Shown: positions 32,998 through 43,705, numbered from the stretch's first letter. The stretch: DNA of 64,000 nt from Nostocoides sp. (GCA_016702415.1 JADJEA010000029.1:124001-188000); one strand, 5' to 3'. Numbers and translations: made by a program. Notes: generated by a model not told the origin, from the letters alone.

Positions 32998-35900
32998 ATG
33001 CCCGGCTTGACCGTCAACGACCAGGTCTTCCGCCGCTTCGTCGTGCGGGTGCGCCGGGCCGACGGCGGGTCCGGGTCAGGGGTCCTCGTGGCACCGGGGT
33101 GGGTCCTGACCTGCGCGCATGTCGTCGCAGAACCGGGGACGGTCGTGGTCGAGTTCCACCCGTTGGCCAGGGAGTCGGGGTCGTATGCCGCGGACGACCT
33201 CGCCGTCGACGGCATGGTTACGCACATGTCGCCGAGGCCCCCGCGGACGACACCCCCTTCTGGCCGTTCCCCGACCTGGCCCCCGTCCACGTCGCGCGGA
33301 ACGACCATGTTTTCGCTCCGCTGACCTCGCTCGCGAGGATTCCCGTTGGCGAGCCCGCGCACGCCTGGGGCTTTGGCAGGCGCGTGGATACTGAGACCTC
33401 CCCGGGGATGAGCGCGGCATACACCCTCACCGGCCGCGACGGGGACACGTGGATTCGACTGCAGGCCGGCGAGGCGACGCCCGGGCTCAGTGGGGCACCG
33501 ACGCTCACGGGCCCCGACGGTGTGGTCGGCTTGATCTCGGTGACGAAGCATCCCGACGAGCCTCGCGGCGGGTGGGTCTCCCCCGCGGACGAACTGCGCC
33601 GACTCGAGCCGTGCCCCGACGGCACCACGAGCGCCGACGACATCTGGGCGACAAATGGTCGCGACTGCTGGCGCCACCGTGAGGCCTGGGCCCAGGCGGT
33701 GATCCCGGGTGACAACCCCCTCGAGCGTCCGTGGACGTTGGAGTTCGACCCCAACGAGGACTCGCCCTCGGCGGCGCTGCTGCCCGAGTTCCGGGTCGTG
33801 CCCCTCGTTGGGCGAGCCGACGTCCTCGCCGAGTTGGAGGACTGGTGCCGTCAGCCCGCCAGCTTCTCCATCCGGACCATCCAGAACCTCGGCGGGACGG
33901 GAAAGACCCGACTTGCTGTGGAGTTGAGCGCCTGGCTCGAACAGCGTGGCTGGACCACGGGATTCCTCACGAGGGCAACGGCGACGGTGCCGACCCGTGG
34001 CCCTCGTCTCGTCGTCGTCGACTACGCATCCGAGCACGCCCCGAAGGCCCGTGACGAGGCGTTGCAGACTCTGAGCGCGTCGGCCACGCCGTTGGGGCCG
34101 GTGCGCGTGCTTCTCCTCGATCGGAAGGACAGCCACGCCGCCACCCTCGTTGCGTCATTGAAGACGGGAGAGGCGAGCGCGGCGCTCAAGCAGTCCTTCG
34201 ACCGCGCGCAGACCATGGCCGGTGCGACGGTGGACTTGACTCACGAGGATCGCACGACCCTGTATGCCGAGGCCTACACCCGGTTCCGCGGGGAGGCTCC
34301 GGATGCGATGGCCACCCCTGACCTCAGCAAGGATGGCTACGAGCGACCGCTCGACGTCATCGTCGCCGCTTACGACAAGGCAGTGGTGACCCAGTCCGAT
34401 TCGACGGACCCGTTCGAGCGTGTGCTCGACCACGAGATGACCCACTGGCGAGCCCGATCGGCAGGCAAGAGCGACATGTCCGAGGCGTCGCTTCTCCATG
34501 TCATGGCGCTGGTCACCCTGTGCGGCGCGCGGAGCCTCGATGAGACGACCGTGCTCCTCGACGTTGCCGGGGCGGGGGAGCGCAGTCTGAACGAGGTGGA
34601 CCGACTTGCCCGGGGCATGTATCCAGGGTCATGGCAGTGGAATCCCCTCCGCCCCGACCGGCTGGGCGAGGCGCTGATCTCGCGATGGCTCGAGGCCGAC
34701 CCGCACCGCGCTGCCGTGGCCCTTCACCGCCTGGTCGAGACCGGGTCGCTGGCCCAAGTGTCCCGGCTATTCGCGGTGGGCGCCAAAGTCACTCGCGGCG
34801 AACTCGCCTTCGTCACCCTCCTCGCGACTGCGACCAGACCCCTGCTTCGCCACCTGACCCTCCTGTCCGCGCCCCTCGAAGAGGACCAAGTGCCCATCAA
34901 CCGGGGGACCGCGATGGGCTCGGCCGGCACCGGCGAACTCGAAGCGGCGCTCGGCCAGTTGGTGCTCCGAGTTCCCGACGCGAGTGTGTTGGGGGACTCG
35001 ACGTCGGCGCTCGCCAACGGCGTGGGAGTCCTGCTGGATCGACTCGCTCTTCTGCTTCCTGAGGCTGGCTTACCCGCAGCGCGGGCCGCGGCACTTCTCG
35101 TCCGCGCGCTCTGCGAGCGCGCGCTCGACGTCGATCCAGGGAACCGTGGCCACCAACGCGACCTGTCAGTCAGCTACGAACGTCTGGCCGACCTCGCCCG
35201 CACCGAAGGCGACCCCGACACCGCCCGCCGCTTCTACACCGACAGCCTCACCATCCGCAAGGTCCTGGCCGACCGGGAACTCGGGAACACCAGCTACCAA
35301 CGCGACCTGTCAATCAGCTACAACAAGCTGGCCGACCTCGCCCTCACCGAAGGCGACCCCCGACACCGCCCGCCGCTTCTACACCGACAGCCTCACCATC
35401 GCCCAGGCCCTGGCAGCCCGGGAACCCGGGAACACCAGCTACCAACGCGACCTGTCAATCAGCTACAACAAGCTGGCCGACCTCGCCCTCACCGAAGGCG
35501 ACCCCGACACCGCCCGCCGCTTCTACACCGACAGCCTCACCATCGCCCAGGCCCTGGCAGCCCGGGAACCCGGGAACACCAGCTACCAACGCGACCTGTC
35601 AATCAGCTACAACAGGCTGGCCGACCTCGCCCGCACCGAAGGCGACCCCGACACCGCCCGCCGCTTCTACACCGACAGCCTCACCATCGCCCAGGCCCTG
35701 GCAGACCGGGAACCCGGGAACACCAGCTACCAACGCGACCTGTCAATCAGCTACGACCGTCTGGCCGACCTCGCCCGCACCGAAGGCGACCCCGACACCG
35801 CCCGCCGCTTCTACACCGACAGCCTCACCATCCGCAAGGTCCTGGCCGACCGGGAACTCGGGAACACCAGCTACCAACGCGACCTGTCAATCAGCTACAA

Positions 35901-37337
35901 CAAGCTGGCCGACCTCGCCCTCACCGAAGGCGACCCCGACACCGCCCGCCGCTTCTACACCGACAGCCTCACCATCGCCCAGGCCCTGGCAGCCCGGGAA
36001 CCCGGGAACACCAGCTACCAACGCGACCTGTCAATCAGCTACAACAAGCTGGCCGACCTCGCCCGCACCGAAGGCGACCCCGACACCGCCCGCCGCTTCT
36101 ACACCGACAGCCTCACCATCGCCCAGGCCCTGGCAGCCCGGGAACCCGGGAACACCAGCTACCAACGCGACCTGTCAATCAGCTACAACAAGCTGGCCGA
36201 CCTCGCCCGCACCGAAGGCGACCCCGACACCGCCCGCCGCTTCTACACCGACAGCCTCACCATCGCCCAGGCCCTGGCAGACCGGGAACCCGGGAACACC
36301 AGCTACCAACGCGACCTGTCAATCAGCTACGACCGTCTGGCCGACCTCGCCCGCACCGAAGGCGACCCGACACCGCCCGCCGCTTCTACACCGACAGCCT
36401 CACCATCCGCAAGGTCCTGGCCGACCGGGAACTCGGGAACACCAGCTACCAACGCGACCTGTCAATCAGCTACGACCGTCTGGCCGACCTCGCCCTCACC
36501 GAAGGCGACCCCGACACCGCCCGCCGCTTCTACACCGACAGCCTCACCATCGCCCAGGCCCTGGCCGACCGGGAACCCGGGAACACCAGCTACCAACGCG
36601 ACCTGTCAATCAGCTACAACAAGCTGGCCGACCTCGCCCGCACCGAAGGCGACCCCGACACCGCCCGCCGCTTCTACACCGACAGCCTCACCATCGCCCA
36701 GGCCCTGGCCGACCGGGAACCCGGGAACACCAGCTACCAACGCGACCTGTCAATCAGCTACGACCGTCTGGCCGACCTCGCCCTCACCGAAGGCGACCCC
36801 GACACCGCCCGCCGCTTCTACACCGACAGCCTCACCATCGCCCAGGCCCTGGCAGCCCGGGAACCCGGGAACACCAGCTACCAACGCGACCTGTCAATCA
36901 GCTACAACAAGCTGGCCGACCTCGCCCTCACCGAAGGCGACCCCGACACCGCCCGCCGCTTCTACACCGACAGCCTCACCATCGCCCAGGCCCTGGCCGA
37001 CCGGGAACCCGGGAACACCAGCTACCAACGCGACCTGTCAGTCAGCTACGAACGTCTGGCCGACCTCGCACTCAGGGAAAACGACCCTCGAGCGGCGGTG
37101 CACGTCGAGCAGGCCCTCCGCGCACGACTCCTTCTCGCCGCGCGAGAGCCCACCCGGGAAGACCTGGCCGTTGAACTTGGCTACGCCCTCTATCTCGCCA
37201 GCTTCGTGGGGATCACCTTCGGCGAGGAGGGGCGGACGCCCCGTGAGGTCGCTGCCCACGTCCTCACTCCATTCGAGCAAGCGGGCCGGCTGGGGCCGCG
37301 CGGGCGAGCACTCCTGGCGTGGGCGCGCGAGGCCTGA
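32998..37337 (+). CDS. trypsin-like protease/STAND NTPase/TPR protein, frameshifted
   Basis: The ATG at 32998 opens a trypsin fold: GSGSGVLVAPGWVLTCAHVV (His41). A C run one base short at about 33229-33233 moves the frame; WPFPDLAPVHV and the nucleophile motif PGLSGAP (Ser codon at 33489) follow. The STAND domain has Walker A NLGGTGKTR (about 33890) and Walker B LVVVDYASE. A 48-residue TPR-like repeat fills 35130-37080. Within it one extra C at about 35357 and one missing C at about 36367 form a compensating pair, so the last five repeats and the C-terminus (ending RALLAWAREA) return to the upstream frame. Corrected length is about 1447 residues. Peptidase, switch and repeats in one chain, with Trypco1 upstream, fit a conflict/defence protein. 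Confidence 0.78.
35130..37080 (+). repeat. fourteen 144-bp TPR-coding tandem repeats
   Basis: The marker ACCTGTCARTCAGCTAC recurs at 35161, 35305, 35450, 35594, 35738, 35882, 36026, 36170, 36314, 36457, 36601, 36745, 36889 and 37033. Intervals are 144 bp (48 codons) except one 145 and one 143. Units are almost identical, differing in NK/DR/NR, AR/DR, LT/RT and IAQA/IRKV choices. The pattern of variants suggests duplication of multi-unit blocks. Confidence 0.93.
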
Positions 37338-37485
37338 CGGCATACGGGCGGAATCCGCCGCGGCGGCCGTCCAGGTTCACACCCCGCGCCCCAGCGGGAC
37401 TCGCGCCAAACCCGAACACAGTGCCGAACGGCATACCGGTCAAGGTGGCTGGCCTCAGCGGGGAGCAGGCAGGGGCTCGCCGGGA

Positions 37486-37619
37486 ACGTGAGCACGCGCC
37501 ACCCGAACTTGAGCACTCCGCTGTGAGACTTGAGCACGCTCCACAACGTGAGCACGCCATATCGACTTGAGCACGCCAGAAATGGCGTGCTCAAGTCGGC
37601 ATGGCGTGCTCAAGTTCGG
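37486..37619. repeat. mirror-image TTGAGCAC repeat element, locus 2
   Basis: Left units ACGTGAGCACG, AACTTGAGCACT, ACTTGAGCACG, ACGTGAGCACG and GACTTGAGCACG (37486-37575) face right units GTGCTCAAGT (37587, 37606). The array lies in the 493-bp gap between the STAND gene and cydA. The rest of that gap holds three GTATGCCG-type octamers (37338, 37429, about 37661) and presumably the cyd promoter. A TTGACT hexamer at about 37783 is a weak -35 candidate without a convincing -10. Confidence 0.8.
37563..37598. repeat. central hairpin of locus 2, GAAA loop
   Basis: A perfect 16-bp inverted repeat (37563-37578 and 37583-37598; arm CGACTTGAGCACGCCA) closes on a GAAA tetraloop, a GNRA-type loop if transcribed. 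Confidence 0.88.
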
Positions 37620-37830
37620 AGGACCGGGGGGCGGAGGGCCGGGGCCGGAGGGGAGGGAGCGGCATACCGTGTGACGGTCGTCTCGTCGGGGCAGGTGGGG
37701 GCCGATGGTCAAGTGCGCGAAGGGAAGTGGCGTTGGTCACGGAAGGCCACCCTCACCTGAGGGCATACCCCCGGGAGTTTAGAGTTGACTAGCAAGTAAC
37801 CACCCCTGCACTACTCCCGGAGCTCCCCAG

Positions 37831-39264
37831 ATGGATGCGCTCGACCTGGCGCGGTGGCAGTTCGCCATCACGACCGTCTACCACTTCCTGTTCGTCCCGA
37901 TCACCATCGGGATGAGTGCGATCGTCGCCTACTTCCACATCCAGTGGGTGCGCACGCACAACCCTGATTACCTCCGCTTGACGAAGTTCTTCGGCAAGCT
38001 CTTCACCATCAACTTCGCCCTCGGGCTGGTCACCGGCATCGTCCAGGAGTTCCAGTTCGGGATGAACTGGTCGGACTACAGCCGCTTCGTCGGCGACATC
38101 TTCGGCGCGCCGCTGGCCTTCGAGGCGCTGCTCGCGTTCTTCCTCGAGTCGACCTTCCTCGGGCTGTGGATCTTCGGCTGGGGCAAGATCCCCGAGAAGC
38201 TGCACGCCCTGACGATGCTGCTGACCCACCTCGGGACGGTCTTCTCGGCCTACTTCATCCTTGCCGCGAACTCCTTCATGCAGAACCCCGTCGGCTACAA
38301 ATACAACCCGGCGACCCACCGGGCCGAGATGACCGACTTCCTCGCCGTCCTGACCAACAAGGTCCAGCTGGTGACCTTCCCGCACGTCATCACCTCGGCC
38401 TATATGGTCGGCGGCGCCGTCGTCATGGGCGTCTCGGTGTGGCTCATGCGGCGCAACCAGCCGTCGGACGACACCCCGCTCTACCGCCGCTCCGCCCGCA
38501 CCGGTGCGATCGTCGCGATCGTCGCCAGCGTCCTGGTCATCATCACCGGCGACATCCAGGGCAAGATCATGACCGAGGTCCAGCCGATGAAGATGGCTGC
38601 GGCAGAGGCCCTTTACGAGTCCAAGGACAGCTGCGCGCCGTTCTCGGTCTTCACCATCGGCACCCCGGACGGCAAGTCCGAGAAGTTCTCGATCACCGTG
38701 CCTTGCGTCCTGTCCTTCCTCGCCACCGGCTCCACCAGCGGCAAGGTCGAGGGCATCAACGACCTCCAGGCCCAGTTGACCGCGAAGTATGCCGACGCCG
38801 GCGCCCTCGTCGCCGACGCGACCTACACCCCGATCATCCCGATCACCTACTGGAGCTTCCGCTTCATGATGGGCCTCGGTTTCGTCACGATGGCGATGGC
38901 CGCGGCGGTGCTCTGGTCGATCCGGAAGGGCGGCATACCCCGGAGTAAGTGGTGGACCCTCGTCGCCGTCGGTGCCCCGCTCGCCCCGGTCCTGGCCAAC
39001 AGCTTCGGGTGGATCTTCACCGAGATCGGCCGCCAGCCGTGGATCGTCAACGGCCTCATGACGACCAAGTCCGCGGTCTCCCCCGGCGTGTCGTCCACCG
39101 AGGTGCTCATCTCGATGCTCGTCTACACCGCCCTGTATGCCGCCCTCGCCGTCGTCGAGGTCCGGCTGTTCACCGACTACGTCAAGAAGGGCGCGGAGCC
39201 GTTCGAGCCACCCAAGGCACCGGACGAGGTCTCCGACGACGCCCCGCTGCAGTTCGCGTACTGA
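37831..39264 (+). CDS. cydA: cytochrome bd oxidase subunit I
   Basis: A 477-residue subunit with about nine helices. The N-terminal RWQFAITTVYHFLFVPITIG contains the first haem-ligand His; FPHVITSAYMVGG carries a second; QFGMNWSDYSRFVGDIFG and IFTEIGRQPWIVNG are family signatures. Length fits the short Q-loop type. It forms the quinol site and binds the three haems in a terminal oxidase with high O2 affinity. First gene of cydABDC. Confidence 0.97.
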   Translation: MDALDLARWQFAITTVYHFLFVPITIGMSAIVAYFHIQWVRTHNPDYLRLTKFFGKLFTINFALGLVTGIVQEFQFGMNWSDYSRFVGDIFGAPLAFEALLAFFLESTFLGLWIFGWGKIPEKLHALTMLLTHLGTVFSAYFILAANSFMQNPVGYKYNPATHRAEMTDFLAVLTNKVQLVTFPHVITSAYMVGGAVVMGVSVWLMRRNQPSDDTPLYRRSARTGAIVAIVASVLVIITGDIQGKIMTEVQPMKMAAAEALYESKDSCAPFSVFTIGTPDGKSEKFSITVPCVLSFLATGSTSGKVEGINDLQAQLTAKYADAGALVADATYTPIIPITYWSFRFMMGLGFVTMAMAAAVLWSIRKGGIPRSKWWTLVAVGAPLAPVLANSFGWIFTEIGRQPWIVNGLMTTKSAVSPGVSSTEVLISMLVYTALYAALAVVEVRLFTDYVKKGAEPFEPPKAPDEVSDDAPLQFAY

Positions 39265-39279
39265 GAAAGGAGAACTGAC

Positions 39280-40332
39280 ATGGACCTCGCAGTGATCTGG
39301 TTCCTTCTCATCGCGGTGCTGTGGACCGGCTACCTCGTGCTCGAAGGCTTCGACTTCGGCGTCGGCATGCTCCTGCCGATCCTCGGCAAGGGCCGTGACG
39401 CCGCCGACACCGAGGCGCGCCGCCGCGTCCTCGTCAACACGATCGGCCCAGTCTGGGACGGCAACGAGGTGTGGGTGCTCACCGCCGGTGGGGCCACCTT
39501 CGCCGCCTTCCCGCACTGGTATGCCACGCTCTTCAGCGGGTTCTATCTCCCGCTCCTGCTGATCCTCGTTGCCCTCATCATCCGCAATATGGGCTTCGAC
39601 TACCGCGGCAAGCGAGCGTCGGCGTCCTGGAAGGCCAACTGGGACAAGGCGATCATCATCGGCTCGTTCCTCCCGGCCCTCCTGTGGGGGGTCGCGCTGA
39701 CCAATGTCGTGCGCGGCGTGCCGATCGACAAGAACATGGAATACACCGGCTCCCTCTTCACGCTGCTCAACCCGGTCTCCCTGATCGGCGGCCTGACCTT
39801 CGTCGCGCTCTTCCTCACCCACGGGGCCTACTTCGTGGCGCTGAAGACCGACGGCCAGATCCGTGCCGACGCCCGTGCCTTCGCGACGAAGTCCGGCCTC
39901 GCGGCCGCGGTCCTCGCCGTGATCCTGCTGCTCTGGCTCGGTATCGGTCACGGAAGCCTCTGGTCGTGGCTGACCACCGCGCTGGCGGCCGTCTGCCTCC
40001 TGGCGTCCATCGCATTCAACGCGCGCGCCGCCGAGGGCAAGGCCTTCCTCGGGACCGCGTTGACGATCGCGCTGGCCGTGGCGACGTACTTCTTCATGCT
40101 CTACCCGAACGTCATGCCGAGCTCGACGAACGACGCCTTCAGCCTGACGATCCACAACGCGTCCAGCACGGACTACACCCTCAAGATCATGACGATCGCC
40201 GCCCTCGTGTTCACCCCGGTCGTCCTGCTCTACCAGGGCTGGACCTACTGGGTGTTCCGCAAGCGGATCACCACGGCCCACATCCCGCCGGCACAGGACC
40301 CCCTGACCACGCCGGCGCGCGCGGGCCGGTGA
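39280..40332 (+). CDS. cydB: cytochrome bd oxidase subunit II
   Basis: A 350-residue membrane protein beginning LAVIWFLLIAVLWTGYLVLEGFDFGVGM, the standard CydB first helix, followed by WDGNEVWVLTAGGATFAAFPHWYAT. It begins 15 bp after cydA with an AGAAAGGAGAA ribosome binding site. It partners CydA in the membrane. Confidence 0.97.
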   Translation: MDLAVIWFLLIAVLWTGYLVLEGFDFGVGMLLPILGKGRDAADTEARRRVLVNTIGPVWDGNEVWVLTAGGATFAAFPHWYATLFSGFYLPLLLILVALIIRNMGFDYRGKRASASWKANWDKAIIIGSFLPALLWGVALTNVVRGVPIDKNMEYTGSLFTLLNPVSLIGGLTFVALFLTHGAYFVALKTDGQIRADARAFATKSGLAAAVLAVILLLWLGIGHGSLWSWLTTALAAVCLLASIAFNARAAEGKAFLGTALTIALAVATYFFMLYPNVMPSSTNDAFSLTIHNASSTDYTLKIMTIAALVFTPVVLLYQGWTYWVFRKRITTAHIPPAQDPLTTPARAGR

Positions 40333-40345
40333 TCCCACCGACCGC

Positions 40346-42001
40346 GTGAAGCCGTTCGACCCGCAAGTTCTCCGCACCGTTCCCGAGGCCCGCCGCCCCT
40401 TCGTGGCCTTGGGAGCGGTCGGAGTGGCTCAAGGAGCCGCCACGATCGCGACCGCCTTCGCCCTCACCGGCGTGGTGGTCGCGATCGCGCGTTCGGCCCC
40501 CATCACCACCCCGCTCGCCTGGCTGGTCGGCCTTTTCGTCGCCCGAGCGGTCCTCGCCGCCGCCGCGGAGTATGCCGCCGCCCACGCCGGCGCGACCGTC
40601 ACCACCGCGGTTCGGGCCCGCCTCCTGGGCGCGTGGGCGTCGGAGGGCGAGGGCGCGGGGGCCGGGGTCGCGGGGGGCGCGTCGGCGGAGGGGGTGGGCG
40701 GCATACCGACCGATCCGGCCGCCCGCCTGACGTTGGCGACCAGCGGGTGCGCCAGCGTGGAGCCGTATGCCGCGCGCTACCTCCCCGCACTCGTCGCCGC
40801 CGCCGTCGTGCCCGCCGTCGCCGTCGCGACCCTGGCTTTGGTCGACTGGCCGAGCGCGCTCGTGGTCGTCCTCACGCTGCCGCTGCTGCCGTTGTTCGCC
40901 GCCCTCATCGGCCGGACGACCCAGGACGACACGCAGCGCCGCTGGCGCGCGCTGGCCGACCTCGGCGGGCACTTCCTCGACGTCGTGCGGGGGCTGCCGA
41001 CGTTGGTGAACTACGGGCGGGCGGAGCGGCAGCTCGCTTCCATCGGCGAAGTCACCGAGCGCCACCGTCGCGCGACGATGCGGACGCTGCGGACGGCCTT
41101 CCTCTCCTCCGCCGCCCTCGAGCTCCTAGCGACGATCTCGGTGGCGATCGTCGCCGTTCTGTGCGGGGTCCGGCTGGCCCGGGGAACCATGCCGCTGGAT
41201 ACCGCCATGGTCGCGATCCTCCTTGCGCCGGAGGCATATTGGCCGATCCGGCGGGTGGGCCAGGAGTTCCATAGCGCGGCCGACGGGGCGGAAGCCCTGG
41301 CGGCGATCCAGGCCGAGCTCGATGCCCCCACACGGCAGTCCCGAGGCACCCAGGAGTCCCGAGGCACCCAGGGGGCCCCCGCGGCCACGGTCGACCTCAC
41401 GGACGTCACCTACACCTACCCCGGGGCGGACGCCCCCGTCCTCGCCGGCCTCAGCCTCCACGCCGGACCCGGCCTGACCGTCGTGACCGGCGAATCCGGC
41501 GCGGGGAAGACGACGCTGCTGGAATTGGTGTGCGGCATCCGGCGGCCGGAGTCGGGAGTCGTGCGAGCGCCGGCGTGCCACCTGGTCACGCAGCGGCCCT
41601 TCCTGCCGACGGGCAGCCTGCGGCGGCTGATGACACTCGGCAATACCGCTGGCACACAAGCGATTTGGGAGGCCCTGCGGGACGTCGGGCTGGACGGCGT
41701 GGTCGCGGCCCTGCCGGATGGGCTGGAGACGGTCGTCGGTGACGACGGGTTCGGGCTGTCGGCGGGCCAGCGTGCGCGGGTGGGGCTGGCGCGGGCGCTC
41801 CTCGCGCCCGAGTCGGTCATCCTCCTGGACGAGCCGACCGCTCATCTCGACGACGAGAGCGCGGCCATCGCGCACGCGGCGATCCGCGAGCTGGCGAGCC
41901 GCAAGGCGGTGGTGGCGGTCACCCACCGGGCCGAACTCGTCGAGGTGGCCGATCGGCATACCCACCTCGCGCGGACGCGGCGAGGGGCGGTGGCGTCGTG
42001 A
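40346..42001 (+). CDS. cydD: thiol reductant ABC exporter subunit CydD
   Basis: A 551-residue half-transporter starting at GTG 40346. Six-helix membrane domain up to about residue 320, then an ABC domain with Walker A VTGESGAGKTTLL, signature LSAGQRARVGLARALL and Walker B VILLDEPTAHLD. CydDC exports glutathione/cysteine-type thiols and is needed for cytochrome bd assembly. The linker between the domains contains two copies of an 18-bp tandem repeat encoding SRGTQE. The stop overlaps the cydC GTG by 3 bases. Confidence 0.93.
   Translation: MKPFDPQVLRTVPEARRPFVALGAVGVAQGAATIATAFALTGVVVAIARSAPITTPLAWLVGLFVARAVLAAAAEYAAAHAGATVTTAVRARLLGAWASEGEGAGAGVAGGASAEGVGGIPTDPAARLTLATSGCASVEPYAARYLPALVAAAVVPAVAVATLALVDWPSALVVVLTLPLLPLFAALIGRTTQDDTQRRWRALADLGGHFLDVVRGLPTLVNYGRAERQLASIGEVTERHRRATMRTLRTAFLSSAALELLATISVAIVAVLCGVRLARGTMPLDTAMVAILLAPEAYWPIRRVGQEFHSAADGAEALAAIQAELDAPTRQSRGTQESRGTQGAPAATVDLTDVTYTYPGADAPVLAGLSLHAGPGLTVVTGESGAGKTTLLELVCGIRRPESGVVRAPACHLVTQRPFLPTGSLRRLMTLGNTAGTQAIWEALRDVGLDGVVAALPDGLETVVGDDGFGLSAGQRARVGLARALLAPESVILLDEPTAHLDDESAAIAHAAIRELASRKAVVAVTHRAELVEVADRHTHLARTRRGAVAS
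41338..41373 (+). repeat. 18-bp tandem repeat in cydD
   Basis: Two adjacent 18-bp units (41338-41355, 41356-41373; GTCCCGAGGCACCCAGGR) encode SRGTQ repeats in the linker before the ATPase domain. The unit resembles C-rich units before the 60.6-kb intergenic element (GGAGTCCCGAAGCCCCAG). Confidence 0.8.
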
Positions 42002-43705
42002 CAATGCCCCCCGCTCCCCGGGCCCCCCACCCTCCCCGGGCCCCCCACCCTCCCCGGGCCCTCAACCCTCCCCGACCTGCGGACAGTCCGGCTGACCCGG
42101 CCGCTCGTCCTCGCCGGCGTCATCGGCGGGCTGGCGCTGGCCAGTGGCGTCGCCCTGACTGCCACCTCGGGCTGGCTGATCGTCAAGGCGAGCGAAAAGC
42201 CGATCATCCAGACCCTGCTCGCGGCGATCGTCGCGGTGCGGGCGTTCGGGATGACGCGGCCGGCATTCCGGTACTGGGAGCGGCTGCGCACCCACGACGC
42301 CGCCCTCGCCGATCTTGCCGAACGCCGCATCGACACCTATGCCGCGCTCATCCCCCTCACCCCCGCCCGCCTCGGCCGGCGCGGGCGCGCGGATCTGCTG
42401 ACCGGCGTCGTCGACGATCTCGACGACATCGTCGGCGCCCAGATCCGGGTGACCGTGCCGGGGCTGTCGGCGCTGGTGGCCTGGGGGCTGGCGACGGCGG
42501 TGACCGCGGGCTTCGACTGGCGGGTCGGCGCCTGGATCGCAGGGCTCGGGGTTGTGGTGACCGGGCTCGCCGCCCTGGCGGAACGGCTCGAGTCGGCCGG
42601 CCTCGCCGAGCTGACCCATGCCCGCGCCGACGTCGGCCGGATCGCCGGGCTGCTGACCGGCCAGGCGAGCGAGATCGCGGCGATCAACGCCGGCCCGGAC
42701 CTCCAAGCCGAACTCGCTGCGGCACAACGTGTCTGGGTGGCGACGACGCTGCGTCAAGCGCGCGGACGGGCGCTTGCCGCCGGGACCATCCTGGTGTCCG
42801 TGGCGGCGACCACGGTCGGGGTGGCGCTGAGCCTCGGGGGGGCGGCGCGGCATACGGCACCGGTGGCGGCGCTGCTCGTCCTGACCCCGGTGGCCGTCGC
42901 CGACGCCCTGACGCCGCTGGCCGAGGCCGCCCGGGCGCTCGCGCGGGCCCGTGGGAGCGCGGTCCGGTTGCGGGGAGTCCTCGACCAGACCCCGGCCGTC
43001 GCCTCGGTGACGGGGACGGAAGACATGGCGGCGTCGGAGGGGGAGGCGCGGCATACGGACATCGCCGTGCGCGCCGTGAGCGCCCGCTGGACCCCCGAAC
43101 GCCCGCTCGCGCTCGCCCCCCTCGACCTCGACCTGCCCGCTGGCACCCACCTCGCGGTCGTCGGCCCGAATGGTGCCGGGAAATCCACGCTCCTGGCCGT
43201 CCTCGCCCGCCACCTGGACCCCGAGTCGGGAACCGTCACCATCGACGACACCCCCATCTCCGGTATGCCGCTGGCCTCCGCCCGCGCCCGCGTCGCCGTC
43301 GTGGACGACTCGCCGCATGTATTCGGGTCGAGCCTGCGCGAGAACCTCAAGCTCGCGGCGGGGGGCGTCGCGAGCGATGCCGAGATCACCGCGGCGCTGG
43401 GCCGAGCGGGGCTGGGCGGATGGCTCGACCGGCTGCCGGACGGGCTCGACACCCGCCTCGGCGCGGGCGGCCGCGGGATGTCGGGAGGCGAGCAGGCCCG
43501 GCTCGGACTGGCCCGGGCGTTGCTGTCCGAGCGGCCGGTCGTGCTGCTGGACGAGCCGGTCGCGCACCTGGACTCGGTCACCGCGCGCGAGGTGCTCGAC
43601 GACCTCCTGGCCGCCTCGTCCGACCGGACCCTGGTCATGGTCAGCCACCGGGAGGATGGCCGGGACGGCTTCGCCCGGACCTTGCACCTGACCCCGCCCG
43701 CCTGA
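41998..43705 (+). CDS. cydC: thiol reductant ABC exporter subunit CydC, N-terminal frame break
   Basis: The body (TVRLTRPLVLAGVIGGLALASGVALTATSGWLI then ABC motifs VVGPNGAGKSTLL, MSGGEQARLGLARALL, VVLLDEPVAHLD) lies in the same frame as cydD, so it is separated from cydD only by that gene's TGA and has no ATG/GTG/TTG before its first helix. The coupled GTG at 41998 opens a different frame, reading Pro/Arg/His-rich through a C-rich 18-bp tandem repeat. Removing one C from a run near 42067-42073 joins the two. Thus the start is either broken by a C-tract indel, subject to slippage, or uses a non-standard codon. The first in-frame ATG at 42236 would delete the first helix. Confidence 0.85.
42015..42068 (+). 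repeat. 18-bp C-rich tandem repeat at the start of cydC
   Basis: Units at 42015-42032 and 42033-42050 are identical (TCCCCGGGCCCCCCACCC); 42051-42068 is a variant. Each of the first two contains a run of six C. The repeat lies exactly where the coupled GTG frame and the CydC frame disagree. Confidence 0.85.

Noticed and set aside
37789..40377. 862-residue open frame on the minus strand opposite cydAB
   Set aside because: Antisense shadow of strongly biased GC-rich codons. The plus strand has unambiguous CydA and CydB; the minus product is charged, low-complexity and motif-free. The same holds for long minus frames at 30403-32568, 42754-45105 and 23232-24800.
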